Shown here: in pieces, positions 35,343-41,732 of the stretch
Layout: each line of letters starts with the position of its first letter
Position numbering within the stretch: position 1 is the first letter of the stretch
Virus record (IMG/VR): IMGVR_UViG_3300021961_010974
Span: 1-41,732 of that record
Strand: one strand, 5' to 3'
DNA: 41,732 nucleotides
Source: a virus
Notes under the pieces: generated by a model
What the model saw: only the letters and a program-made list of their open reading frames with translations
Database searches by the model: none
Told to the model about the DNA's origin: nothing
Made by a program: the position numbers and the translations under genes

Positions 35343-36143
35343 ATGATAAATTTCGGAAAAGAATATTTTACTAATGATATGTATTTCTTTCTTAAAAAAA
35401 GAGATGCACATATCGATTTGTATTACTCTCAAAGTACCAGTTTGAACGAAGCCAGAAATAGTGATGAGGTAATTTCTATACCATTAGAGTTTGAAACTCA
35501 AATTCTTACATTGGTTGAGAAGGTTACTAAATCAAAAAGAAAATTTAAGAAAGACGATATAAAAAAATTAGTCAATAAGATTAAAGACACTAAAGGTGAG
35601 ATGGAAGAAATCATCGATTATGATGGTAGTTTTTCAAATAGTAAAATTCCAATTCACGACCCAAAATTATCGCCTACTAAAACTATGGACCAAACTGTGT
35701 TCTCAGTAACTCAAGCTGGTGACCCTGTAAGAAGAGGATACCGTGTGTTTTATGGTGAAAGTGTGGTAAAGGAAGAAGACTTTAGTGGAGCCTTTGGATA
35801 TGATGTTGTTTCAGGTGATACATATGAGGAATGTGTTGAAAAAATGAAACAGATGGAGGTTGAGAATCCTGAAGAAAGATGTCAGACTTTTGGTAAATCT
35901 GAAAAATTAGACAAAAGAGGTCAAGAAAGACTTACTGAAAAAGAAATCAAAGAGATTCAAAGACAAAAAATGATTGGTATGTTAGAAGATTTGATTGTTG
36001 GTAAATCTAAATCCGGTGACGTTCAAGATAAGGAAACAAAGGCTTCTAAATTATTTATGAAAAATTTGAAATCTTTGAAAAAACAAGCAGAAAAAGAAGG
36101 ACTTTCTGCATCTGACATTCTAAAATTAATGAAAGGTGAATAA
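35343..36143 (+). CDS. Unrecognised protein, possibly head-associated
   Basis: This 266-residue protein belongs to no family I recognise. Residues 1-30 contain an aromatic start (FGKEYFTNDMYFFLKK). Residues 34-37 read L-N-E/A, a possible prohead-protease site. The middle (about 95-175) is mixed, with GDPVRRGYRVFYGESVVKEE, and the C-terminal third is highly charged and helical (LTEKEIKEIQRQKMIGMLED, then KLFMKNLKSLKKQAEKEG). It opens a five-gene plus-strand run with overlapping starts and stops. Charged helical proteins with such sites are typical of prohead core or scaffold-linked proteins in the T4 group, which is the basis for the guess. It follows a GGTATTTATA box by 15 nt. Confidence 0.55.
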   Translation: MINFGKEYFTNDMYFFLKKRDAHIDLYYSQSTSLNEARNSDEVISIPLEFETQILTLVEKVTKSKRKFKKDDIKKLVNKIKDTKGEMEEIIDYDGSFSNSKIPIHDPKLSPTKTMDQTVFSVTQAGDPVRRGYRVFYGESVVKEEDFSGAFGYDVVSGDTYEECVEKMKQMEVENPEERCQTFGKSEKLDKRGQERLTEKEIKEIQRQKMIGMLEDLIVGKSKSGDVQDKETKASKLFMKNLKSLKKQAEKEGLSASDILKLMKGE

Positions 36144-36609
36144 AGATTTATATAATCAAGTTTGGGACTTTCCAGAACATATGAGAAATCATATGGTTGT
36201 TTGTTTTAAAAAAGTACCAAATGCAGATTCTAACGTTGAGGGTTTCAATCGTAACAAAAGATTACAAAAAACCACTCAATTATCTTATCCCGAATTGAAA
36301 AGAATTAAGAATTTTTTTGACAGTTTTTCAGGACCTCAGACTGACGCTCCGTTTATATTAAATGGCGGACCTAAAATGAAAGATTTTGTTAATGGTATCT
36401 TATCAGGAGCACGCCAATCTCTCCAAACTTCAAAAGAGATTAGAAAAAATTCATCGGCAATAGACAAAGACATGAATGACTTACCCAAAGTTAATAATAG
36501 TATGAATATTGCTCACGATGATGCTAAAAAGAAAACAATTGAAAAATACGACCTTCAGGTTACTGAACACCTAAGAAGGATAAACAACCTAATGCAAAAA
36601 TTACTTTAA
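36136..36609 (+). CDS. Unrecognised 157-residue protein
   Basis: The GTG start at 36136 overlaps the previous stop by 8 nt. The next ATG (36181) would remove 15 residues that look conserved (DLYNQVWDFPEHMRNH). The central part has LSYPELKRIKNFFDSFSG, then QTDAPFILNGGPKMKDFVNG, a pattern I associate with uncharacterised virion-linked proteins of large phages. The last 60 residues are a charged helix (KKKTIEKYDLQVTEHLRRIN). There is no signal peptide. Its position between two other small genes in the same operon suggests a head or neck role, but function is open. Confidence 0.5.
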   Translation: MNKDLYNQVWDFPEHMRNHMVVCFKKVPNADSNVEGFNRNKRLQKTTQLSYPELKRIKNFFDSFSGPQTDAPFILNGGPKMKDFVNGILSGARQSLQTSKEIRKNSSAIDKDMNDLPKVNNSMNIAHDDAKKKTIEKYDLQVTEHLRRINNLMQKLL

Positions 36610-36610
36610 A

Positions 36611-36907
36611 ATGGAACAATTACCTTTAGATTACTCTCAACCTGCAAATAAATTAACTGCAATTGCTGACATAGAGAGAAAGAAAAACATTGTAAAAAAT
36701 GACTATACACAACAAGGGAGTAAGTATTCATCAACTAACCCAGATGCGGTAGGTGATGGTGATACTCTTGGAAGAGGTACGGGCGTCTTTTTGGATATTT
36801 ACAATGATGCCGCTGGCACATCTGTAGATGTATTTGAAAGAAAAATGAATATTAAATTCAACGCATATCAACCTGACAAACCCTACAACGTAAACGGAGT
36901 AGTATAA
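36611..36907 (+). CDS. Unrecognised 98-residue protein
   Basis: This short, soluble, Asp/Asn/Gly-rich protein starts 1 nt after the previous stop. The only notable parts are a basic N-terminal helix (ADIERKKNIVKNDYTQ), a Gly-rich loop (GDGDTLGRGTGVFLDI) and a Tyr/Pro end (NAYQPDKPYNVNGVV). Its stop overlaps the next start in a TAATG arrangement at 36907. No family or function can be assigned. Presence in a tight operon with the same strand and base use as its neighbours supports a real gene. Confidence 0.5.
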   Translation: MEQLPLDYSQPANKLTAIADIERKKNIVKNDYTQQGSKYSSTNPDAVGDGDTLGRGTGVFLDIYNDAAGTSVDVFERKMNIKFNAYQPDKPYNVNGVV

Positions 36908-37308
36908 TGAAATTATTAGAATCTCTACGTGGTCTATTATTGGAAGCGGCATCTATTGATGATATCCGTAAGGCAATCGATTTAAAACAAGTTTGCACAA
37001 TAGATTATCAAGGAGATGTACCAGGTGGTGAGGGTATCAGAGAAATTGAACCTGTTGCGTTAGGTCGTTCTAAAAAAGGAAACTTAGTTTTTAGAGCGTG
37101 GGAAAGAGATGGTGCATCACACACCGCTTATATTGGAGACCCTCACTCACCAAAACCAGGATGGAGATTATTCAGACTAGATAAAACCAATTTGTTTAAA
37201 CCAACTAGGGAAACCTTTACAACCCCTAGACCTGGTTATAACTTTAATGGTGATAAAGACATGGTACAAATAATCACGATTGCAAAATTTGACACACAAG
37301 AACAATGA
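36907..37308 (+). CDS. Stand-alone WYL-like domain protein
   Basis: In this 133-residue protein residues about 20-100 follow the WYL-domain pattern: IRKAIDLKQVCTIDYQGD, then GIREIEPVALGRSKKGNLVF, then RAWERDG, and WRLFRLDKTNL. This matches the sequence of strands with I.Y, R.I.P..L, G...+.A and FRLD. WYL domains usually sit in bacterial regulators and bind ligands or nucleic acids; here no DNA-binding domain is attached. The N-terminus (MKLLESLRGLLLEAASIDD) ends in L-L-E/A at residues 11-14, like the capsid-targeting leaders of T4 internal proteins. A packaged, injected regulator is possible but unproven. Its start and stop overlap both neighbours (TAATG and ATGA). Confidence 0.6.
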   Translation: MKLLESLRGLLLEAASIDDIRKAIDLKQVCTIDYQGDVPGGEGIREIEPVALGRSKKGNLVFRAWERDGASHTAYIGDPHSPKPGWRLFRLDKTNLFKPTRETFTTPRPGYNFNGDKDMVQIITIAKFDTQEQ

Positions 37309-37883
37309 ATAACGATTTGATGCAAAAACTAATGGTGGCTAAAAAAATTATGGATGCTGCCGACCAAAAACCAAGAGGAAATGCTTCACCTTCAGTGCTA
37401 TCTGCACCAATGGTAGAATCATTCAATTCTATGCCGGCTACATATAATATTCCACAGGAAATTTTAGGTGAACAAAAAGTTGAAACTCCTGTTTCTTCAG
37501 GACCTGTCACAAAAGACAAAATTCTAAACTCAAGATTACCTGATGAAATCAAAAAATTGATGATAGAACATCCAATTGAACAACCAAAGCAATTCAACAA
37601 TGCTTCAGCATTGACTGATGAAATGGTTGAAAAAGCTGCGAGATTGATGCATACAGACGCCAAAGGAAATATTAAACAACCGATTAAGAAACAGGCTGTT
37701 CAAGAATCAAGTTCTGTTGACATGTCTTCTTTGAAGCAAGTTATTAGAGAAACAATAGAAGAAGTTCTTTCTGAAAACGGTCTTATGGTTGAGTCAACAC
37801 AGAAGGCTAAAGAGCAAATTTCTTTCAAAGTTGGTCAACACATTTTTGAAGGGACCGTTACAAGAATCAAAAAAATAAAATAA
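37305..37883 (+). CDS. Unrecognised protein with helical middle and beta end
   Basis: In this 192-residue protein residues 1-20 form a helix (DLMQKLMVAKKIMDAADQK). Residues 25-110 are Pro/Ser-rich and look flexible. Residues 140-165 form a charged helix (SLKQVIRETIEEVLSENGLM). The end is a beta stretch FKVGQHIFEGTVTRIKKIK. The layout recalls prohead- or virion-linked small proteins of large T4-like phages, but I cannot name a family. It closes the five-gene run: its ATG overlaps the WYL-like stop (ATGA), and a 51-nt gap follows, holding an inverted repeat. Scaffold component or head-vertex protein are possible roles. Confidence 0.5.
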   Translation: MNNDLMQKLMVAKKIMDAADQKPRGNASPSVLSAPMVESFNSMPATYNIPQEILGEQKVETPVSSGPVTKDKILNSRLPDEIKKLMIEHPIEQPKQFNNASALTDEMVEKAARLMHTDAKGNIKQPIKKQAVQESSSVDMSSLKQVIRETIEEVLSENGLMVESTQKAKEQISFKVGQHIFEGTVTRIKKIK

Positions 37884-37911
37884 TCCTTTGATTTTATAGT
37901 TTATCATTCTT

Positions 37912-37929
37912 ATACTTTTAAAAAAGTAT
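37912..37929. promoter_or_regulatory. AT-rich inverted repeat before glycosyltransferase gene
   Basis: ATACTTTT (37912-37919), two bases, then AAAAGTAT (37922-37929) form a perfect 8-bp inverted repeat, ending 5 nt before the ATG at 37935. It is too AT-rich for a strong terminator. An operator or a weak hairpin that affects initiation is possible. Confidence 0.3.
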
Positions 37930-37934
37930 TTGTA

Positions 37935-39146
37935 ATGTCCAAAATTAAAGTTTTAGTATTACCCTCTGATAAAACGGGTGTGGGTAAATTTAGGTCTATT
38001 GACCCGCACGTTTTTCTACAATCATTATATCCTGACGATTTCCACATTGATATTCTCTTTGATATACCAGAAAATGACCTTAATTTTTGGAAACAATACC
38101 AAATCGTTCACTTCCACAGAAATATAGGAAGAAACTACGATACCTGTCCTCAACTTCTTAGAACTCTAAAATCCATGGGTATCAAAACTATCATGGACTT
38201 GGATGATTATTGGTTACCAGGTAAAGAACATCCTATTCATGACCTAATCATCGTTAATAAGATTCACGAAAAAATTATTGCCAATCTAAAGGAGGTTGAG
38301 TATGTATTAACAACAACACCTGTTTTTGCAAAAGAGATTGCCAAATACAACAAAAATGTTTTTGTTTTTCCAAATGCCATTAATCCAAATGAAGCTCAAT
38401 TCAAAGCTCAGACACAAGAGAGTAATAAATTGCGTTTTGGTTGGTTAGGAGGTTCTTCTCACTTACATGATATTATGTTACTCGATGGTGTATTCTCAAG
38501 AATGCAACCTTACAAAGAAAAAGCACAATTTTATCTTTGTGGTTTTGATACAAGAGGTGTTGTCACTGAAATTGACGCTCAAACAAAGGAACAAAAACAA
38601 CGACCTATCAAACCTGAGGAGACTGTTTGGTATCAGTATGAAACTATTTTCACTCACAAACACCAATTGATATCTTCTGAGTATAAAGATTATCTCATGA
38701 ACTTCAAAGAAACTGATGACTCAAGATTCTCAGATGAATTCTATCGTAGAGTATGGACTCGACCTGTCCAATCATATGCTAAAAATTACGCAAACTTTGA
38801 TGTTTCTTTAGCACCATTGAAGGACCATGTTTTTAATAGAGTAAAATCTCAACTAAAAGTTATTGAAGCAGGTTTTTACAAAAAAGCAATTATTGCTTCT
38901 GATTTGGGACCTTACACTATCGACCTTAAACACGCTATGAACCAAGGTAACTTTGTTGATGGGAATGCTCTTTTAGTTGATATGGGACGTAATCACTCAG
39001 ATTGGTTCAAGTACGTAAAAAAACTTATTGATAATCCTAATTGGGCTAAAGACTTGGGTGAACGTCTTTATGAAACTGTAAAAGACAAATATGATTTGAA
39101 CATCGTTACAAAAACAAGAAGTGAATTTTATAAATCAATTTTATGA
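37935..39146 (+). CDS. GT-B glycosyltransferase (GT4-like)
   Basis: In this 403-residue protein the N-terminal domain starts with IKVLVLPSDKTGVGKFRSID and has IVHFHRNIGRN and TIMDLDDYWLPGK. The linker holds NVFVFPNAINPNEAQF, the usual strand-Pro-Asn-Gly/Ala-Ile turn of GT4 enzymes. The C-terminal domain has LRFGWLGGSSHLHDIMLLDG, then FDVSLAPLKDHVFNRVKSQL, then KVIEAGFYKKAIIASDLGPY, where the EAG-type motif contacts the nucleotide sugar. The donor and acceptor are not readable. It is separated from the main glycan operon by about 7 kb but could act in the same pathway. Its stop overlaps the exonuclease start (ATGA), so translation is coupled. Confidence 0.8.
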   Translation: MSKIKVLVLPSDKTGVGKFRSIDPHVFLQSLYPDDFHIDILFDIPENDLNFWKQYQIVHFHRNIGRNYDTCPQLLRTLKSMGIKTIMDLDDYWLPGKEHPIHDLIIVNKIHEKIIANLKEVEYVLTTTPVFAKEIAKYNKNVFVFPNAINPNEAQFKAQTQESNKLRFGWLGGSSHLHDIMLLDGVFSRMQPYKEKAQFYLCGFDTRGVVTEIDAQTKEQKQRPIKPEETVWYQYETIFTHKHQLISSEYKDYLMNFKETDDSRFSDEFYRRVWTRPVQSYAKNYANFDVSLAPLKDHVFNRVKSQLKVIEAGFYKKAIIASDLGPYTIDLKHAMNQGNFVDGNALLVDMGRNHSDWFKYVKKLIDNPNWAKDLGERLYETVKDKYDLNIVTKTRSEFYKSIL

Positions 39147-39844
39147 TACAACCAAAATTAAATAAGATATTATTTTTTGATATCGAAACTGTAGGTATTA
39201 CCAAAGACTATGAAACTTTGGAAAAGGAGTATCCTGCACTTTACAAACAATTTAACAACTACTTCGATTGGTTTCTCAAAAGATTTCCTGAAGACCAAGG
39301 TTTAGATAAGTCAGAAGTGTTCGTTAATAGAGCAGCATTGGTTCCAGAATTTTCAAGAATTATTTGTGCTTCTTTTGCATTTGTAACACCTGATGGTAAA
39401 ACTCATATTCAAACATTTTCAGGTGAAGATGAAAAGAAATTATTGTTGGGTGTAAATGAAATGTTAGATAAGGTATTCAAACTTGATTTTTGGCTTTGTG
39501 GCCACAATATCAAAATGTTTGACATCCCTACCATGATGAAACGAATGGTAATAAACGGAATCAAACCCTCTGTTTTGTTACCAAATTATGATACCAAACC
39601 CTGGGAAATCAAAGCTATTGATACTATGGACATATGGAAAATGGGTAACAATTTTGCATTATCTTCATTAGAACTTATGTGTGGTGCCATGGGTGTTAAA
39701 TCACCAAAAGAAGGTGAAGTAACAGGAAATAGAGTTCACGAGGCATATTATGATTTAAATCAATTGGATTTAATTATTGAATATTGTGAACGTGATGTAG
39801 AAGTATTGATTCAAATAATTCAAAAATTTAAAGAATTATCATGA
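39143..39844 (+). CDS. DEDD-family 3'-5' exonuclease, PolB-like
   Basis: This 233-residue protein has the three exonuclease motifs of DnaQ-like/PolB-exonuclease proteins: FFDIETVG (D13, E15), WLCGHNIKMFDIPTMMKR (near 120) and YCERDVEVLIQI (near 215). The DV in the last motif and the preceding Tyr suggest the DEDDy form, with metal-dependent cleavage of DNA or RNA ends. No polymerase domain is attached; the phage has its own proofreading polymerase elsewhere in the window. Both ends overlap neighbours by 4 nt (ATGA), so it is co-translated with a glycosyltransferase and a dUTPase. Repair, recombination or nucleic-acid turnover are the likely uses. Confidence 0.85.
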   Translation: MIQPKLNKILFFDIETVGITKDYETLEKEYPALYKQFNNYFDWFLKRFPEDQGLDKSEVFVNRAALVPEFSRIICASFAFVTPDGKTHIQTFSGEDEKKLLLGVNEMLDKVFKLDFWLCGHNIKMFDIPTMMKRMVINGIKPSVLLPNYDTKPWEIKAIDTMDIWKMGNNFALSSLELMCGAMGVKSPKEGEVTGNRVHEAYYDLNQLDLIIEYCERDVEVLIQIIQKFKELS

Positions 39845-40434
39845 GAGACCGTGAATTAGATTTATTACAACAAGAACTATCATCAGTTTTATTACAATTA
39901 AAACAAGAGTTTGAAAATCAACCTGAGGAAGATATCGAAGTTAGAGGTATCAAACTTTCTGAGTTAGAAGAGGGTTACTATGAAAAACAACCCAAAATGG
40001 AAGTTAGATATAAAATCATCCATGAAGATGCTGTTGAACCAAGATATAACTATCCGAGTGATTCAGGATTTGATTTACATTCGGTAGAGGAGATGATTAT
40101 ACCACCACTTTCAAGAGCCTTAGCTCCAACAGGACTTTGTTTTAAAATTAAAGATGGTTATGAGATTCAGGTTAGACCCAAGAGTGGTTTGGCTTGGAAC
40201 GATGGATTAACAGTTCTGAATACACCCGGTACTGTAGATTCAGGATACAACGGAGAAATTAAAGTTATTCTCTACAATTCAACACAAAATTCTATGAAAA
40301 TTAGAAAAGGCCAAAAAGTTGCTCAAGCCTGTGTATGTCCTGTTGCAAATGGAAGATGGATTAACCTAAGTAAAGTAAATGAGTTAGATGAAACAGACCG
40401 TGGTGATAACGGATTTGGTTCAACCGGAGTTTAA
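39841..40434 (+). CDS. dut: dUTPase, trimeric type
   Basis: In this 197-residue protein all five motifs of trimeric dUTPases are present. Motif 1 is SDSGFDLHS (about 73-81), motif 2 is RPKSGLAW, motif 3 is GTVDSGYNGEIKVIL with the catalytic Asp, motif 4 is RKGQKVAQ, and motif 5 is RGDNGFGSTG at the C-terminus. The enzyme splits dUTP to dUMP and pyrophosphate, keeping uracil out of phage DNA and feeding dTMP synthesis. The first 55 residues are an extra charged helical leader (LDLLQQELSSVLLQLKQEFE) not found in the core family of about 150 residues. The start overlaps the exonuclease stop by 4 nt. Confidence 0.95.
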   Translation: MRDRELDLLQQELSSVLLQLKQEFENQPEEDIEVRGIKLSELEEGYYEKQPKMEVRYKIIHEDAVEPRYNYPSDSGFDLHSVEEMIIPPLSRALAPTGLCFKIKDGYEIQVRPKSGLAWNDGLTVLNTPGTVDSGYNGEIKVILYNSTQNSMKIRKGQKVAQACVCPVANGRWINLSKVNELDETDRGDNGFGSTGV

Positions 40435-40439
40435 GAATT

Positions 40440-41732
40440 ATGATTACAATTGGATATAGTACAAAAAAAATTGACCCATCATTTAAGAAATATATTGAAG
40501 AGTCATGCGGATTAGATAATGTAGAAGTAATTGCATTTGAAAATCCAGGTACTCACTCCTTGACTGAAGTTTATAATATAATTCTAAATCAATCACAAAA
40601 CGATATTGTTGTTTTATGTCATGACGATATTAGAGTAAAAACTAAAAAATGGGGACAAAAAATTTTAGACCATTTTAATAATAGTGATTACGGTATTATT
40701 GGAGTTGCCGGAACTTATAATTTCCCAAAATCTGGAAGATGGTGGGAAGATAGTACCTCAATGGTCGGTATTGTAAATCATAAACACCCTCAAACAGGTA
40801 AAGAATACGAATCTAAATATTGTGCAAATGTTGGTGATAATATTATACCGGTAGTTTCTTTAGATGGTGTTTTTATGGTTGCAAAAAAATCAAAATTAAA
40901 ATATAATTTTGACGAATCAATTAATGGATTTCATTTTTATGATGTGGATTTTACTGTCGGTAATTACTTAAATGATGTTAAAATTGGTGTAATAACTAAT
41001 GTTCGAATTTTACATTTTTCAATTGGAGCCACAAATAATCAATGGGAAGAAAATAGAAATAAATTTGTTGAAAAATGGAAGGAGTCCTTACCTATAAATC
41101 ATCCTGAAATTAAAATTTTCTACAACCAAGATGTTCCTAAAATAAAAAAAGAACAAAAAGTTAGTGTAATAATACTAAGTAAATCAGCAAACAATTTATT
41201 GTTTGATTGTGTTGATTCTTTTTTAGAAAAGAGTCAATATAAAAATTATGAAATAGTTGTTGGTGATACCGGTTCCTCGGAAGAAGAAATTCAAGAATTC
41301 AAACAACGATACCAACAAGAAAATATTAGAATTGTCGAGCTTAATCATTATCATTTTGCAACAAATAATAATGATATTGTGACCAACCATATATCACCAG
41401 ATACCGAACTAATATTGTTTTCAAATAACGATATCAAAATATTAAATGATGTTATATCCAAAATGGTATCATATTATAACACAAATAAAAATCAAATCGG
41501 GACAATAGGTGCAAGATTACACTTTGCAAATAATTTAATTCAACATTCTGGAGTAATATGTGCTCAATTAAATAATAGAGTTGCTTTAGGACATTTTGGA
41601 ATCAATACCGGATATAAGTTTCACGAAGGAAACAAAGAAGTTTTTGGAAATACTGCAGCCTTAATGATGATAAATAAAACGTTATTCAATCATATTGGGA
41701 TGTTTGATACTTCATATCAAGAATGTTTTGAG
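40440..41732 (+). CDS. Tandem-domain GT2 glycosyltransferase, cut by window edge
   Basis: The frame is open from the ATG at 40440 to the right edge (431 codons), so the C-terminus is missing. The first domain (residues about 1-215) starts ITIGYSTKKIDPSFKKYIEE, then has EVYNIILNQSQNDIVVLCHD with DDI as metal site, and WWEDSTSMVGI. The second domain (about 240 on) starts SVIILSKSANNLLFDCVDSF, followed by YEIVVGDTGSSEEEI and FSNNDIKILND, a second GT-A metal site. Two such domains in one chain are typical of polysaccharide or protein-glycan synthases. It starts 5 nt after the dUTPase stop and adds another glycosyltransferase to the window. Confidence 0.8.
   Translation, partial: MITIGYSTKKIDPSFKKYIEESCGLDNVEVIAFENPGTHSLTEVYNIILNQSQNDIVVLCHDDIRVKTKKWGQKILDHFNNSDYGIIGVAGTYNFPKSGRWWEDSTSMVGIVNHKHPQTGKEYESKYCANVGDNIIPVVSLDGVFMVAKKSKLKYNFDESINGFHFYDVDFTVGNYLNDVKIGVITNVRILHFSIGATNNQWEENRNKFVEKWKESLPINHPEIKIFYNQDVPKIKKEQKVSVIILSKSANNLLFDCVDSFLEKSQYKNYEIVVGDTGSSEEEIQEFKQRYQQENIRIVELNHYHFATNNNDIVTNHISPDTELILFSNNDIKILNDVISKMVSYYNTNKNQIGTIGARLHFANNLIQHSGVICAQLNNRVALGHFGINTGYKFHEGNKEVFGNTAALMMINKTLFNHIGMFDTSYQECFE

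Noticed and set aside
35314-35343. GGAGG near 35316 as Shine-Dalgarno for the gene at 35343
   Set aside because: It is over 20 nt from the ATG and forms part of the palindrome. The nearer ATG at 35328 is followed at once by a stop.

Overview
The window is a contiguous piece of a large, AT-rich, tightly packed genome of a contractile-tailed phage related to the T4 group. Recognisable T4-type parts are a sheath (gp18-like), a tail tube (gp19-like), a gp26-family protein, a tape measure, a gp53-like wedge protein, gp13/gp14/gp15-like neck proteins and a family B DNA polymerase (gp43-like). No bacterial housekeeping genes, rRNA, tRNA, integrase or CRISPR were seen. Most starts have no Shine-Dalgarno sequence and have A/T-rich leaders. 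This is typical of phages of Bacteroidota, but the host assignment is inference only.

Layout. (1) 1-16005, minus strand: tail module. Read in the direction of transcription it runs gp14-like and gp15-like neck proteins, giant sheath, HAD hydrolase, tube, gp26-like chaperone with an apparent frameshifted extension, tape measure, a 1645-residue baseplate protein with an OmpA-like segment, gp53-like wedge protein, and a baseplate gene cut by the window edge. One small plus-strand ribbon-helix-helix-like gene sits inside this block. (2) 16047-20876, plus strand: SNF2-type helicase, a Mn-type superoxide dismutase fused to a nuclease-like domain, gp13-like neck protein and a small beta-rich protein. 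(3) 20853-24156, minus strand: DNA polymerase and a small probable virion protein. (4) 24208-30619, minus strand: sugar-modification operon (HtrL-like plus GT2 fusion, sulfotransferase, carbamoyltransferase, two tandem GlcNAc-transferase-family paralogues). (5) 30700-35296, minus strand: two genes with mucin-like Pro/Ser/Thr repeats, one a 1405-residue fibre-like protein with LamG-like regions. (6) 35343-41732, plus strand: five small probable head or virion genes (one WYL-like), a GT4-type glycosyltransferase, a DEDD exonuclease, a dUTPase and a tandem GT2 glycosyltransferase cut by the right edge.

How the genes may work together. The tail block would build a contractile tail of roughly T4 length, judged from the 618-residue tape measure. 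The best candidate for an undescribed system is in regions 4 and 5: Ser/Thr/Pro-rich fibre stalks lie directly upstream of, and on the same strand as, transferases of the family that includes polypeptide and mucin O-GlcNAc transferases. Carbamoyl and sulfo transferases lie in the same operon. This suggests a glycosylated, carbamoylated or sulfated mucin-like phage fibre. Other strong observations are the SOD-nuclease fusion, a +1 frameshift between tube and tape measure, T4-gp21-like cleavage motifs (some at N-termini), and a repeated TATTTATA box in sense orientation upstream of most transcription units.

All calls come from reading the sequence by eye; no database search was run.
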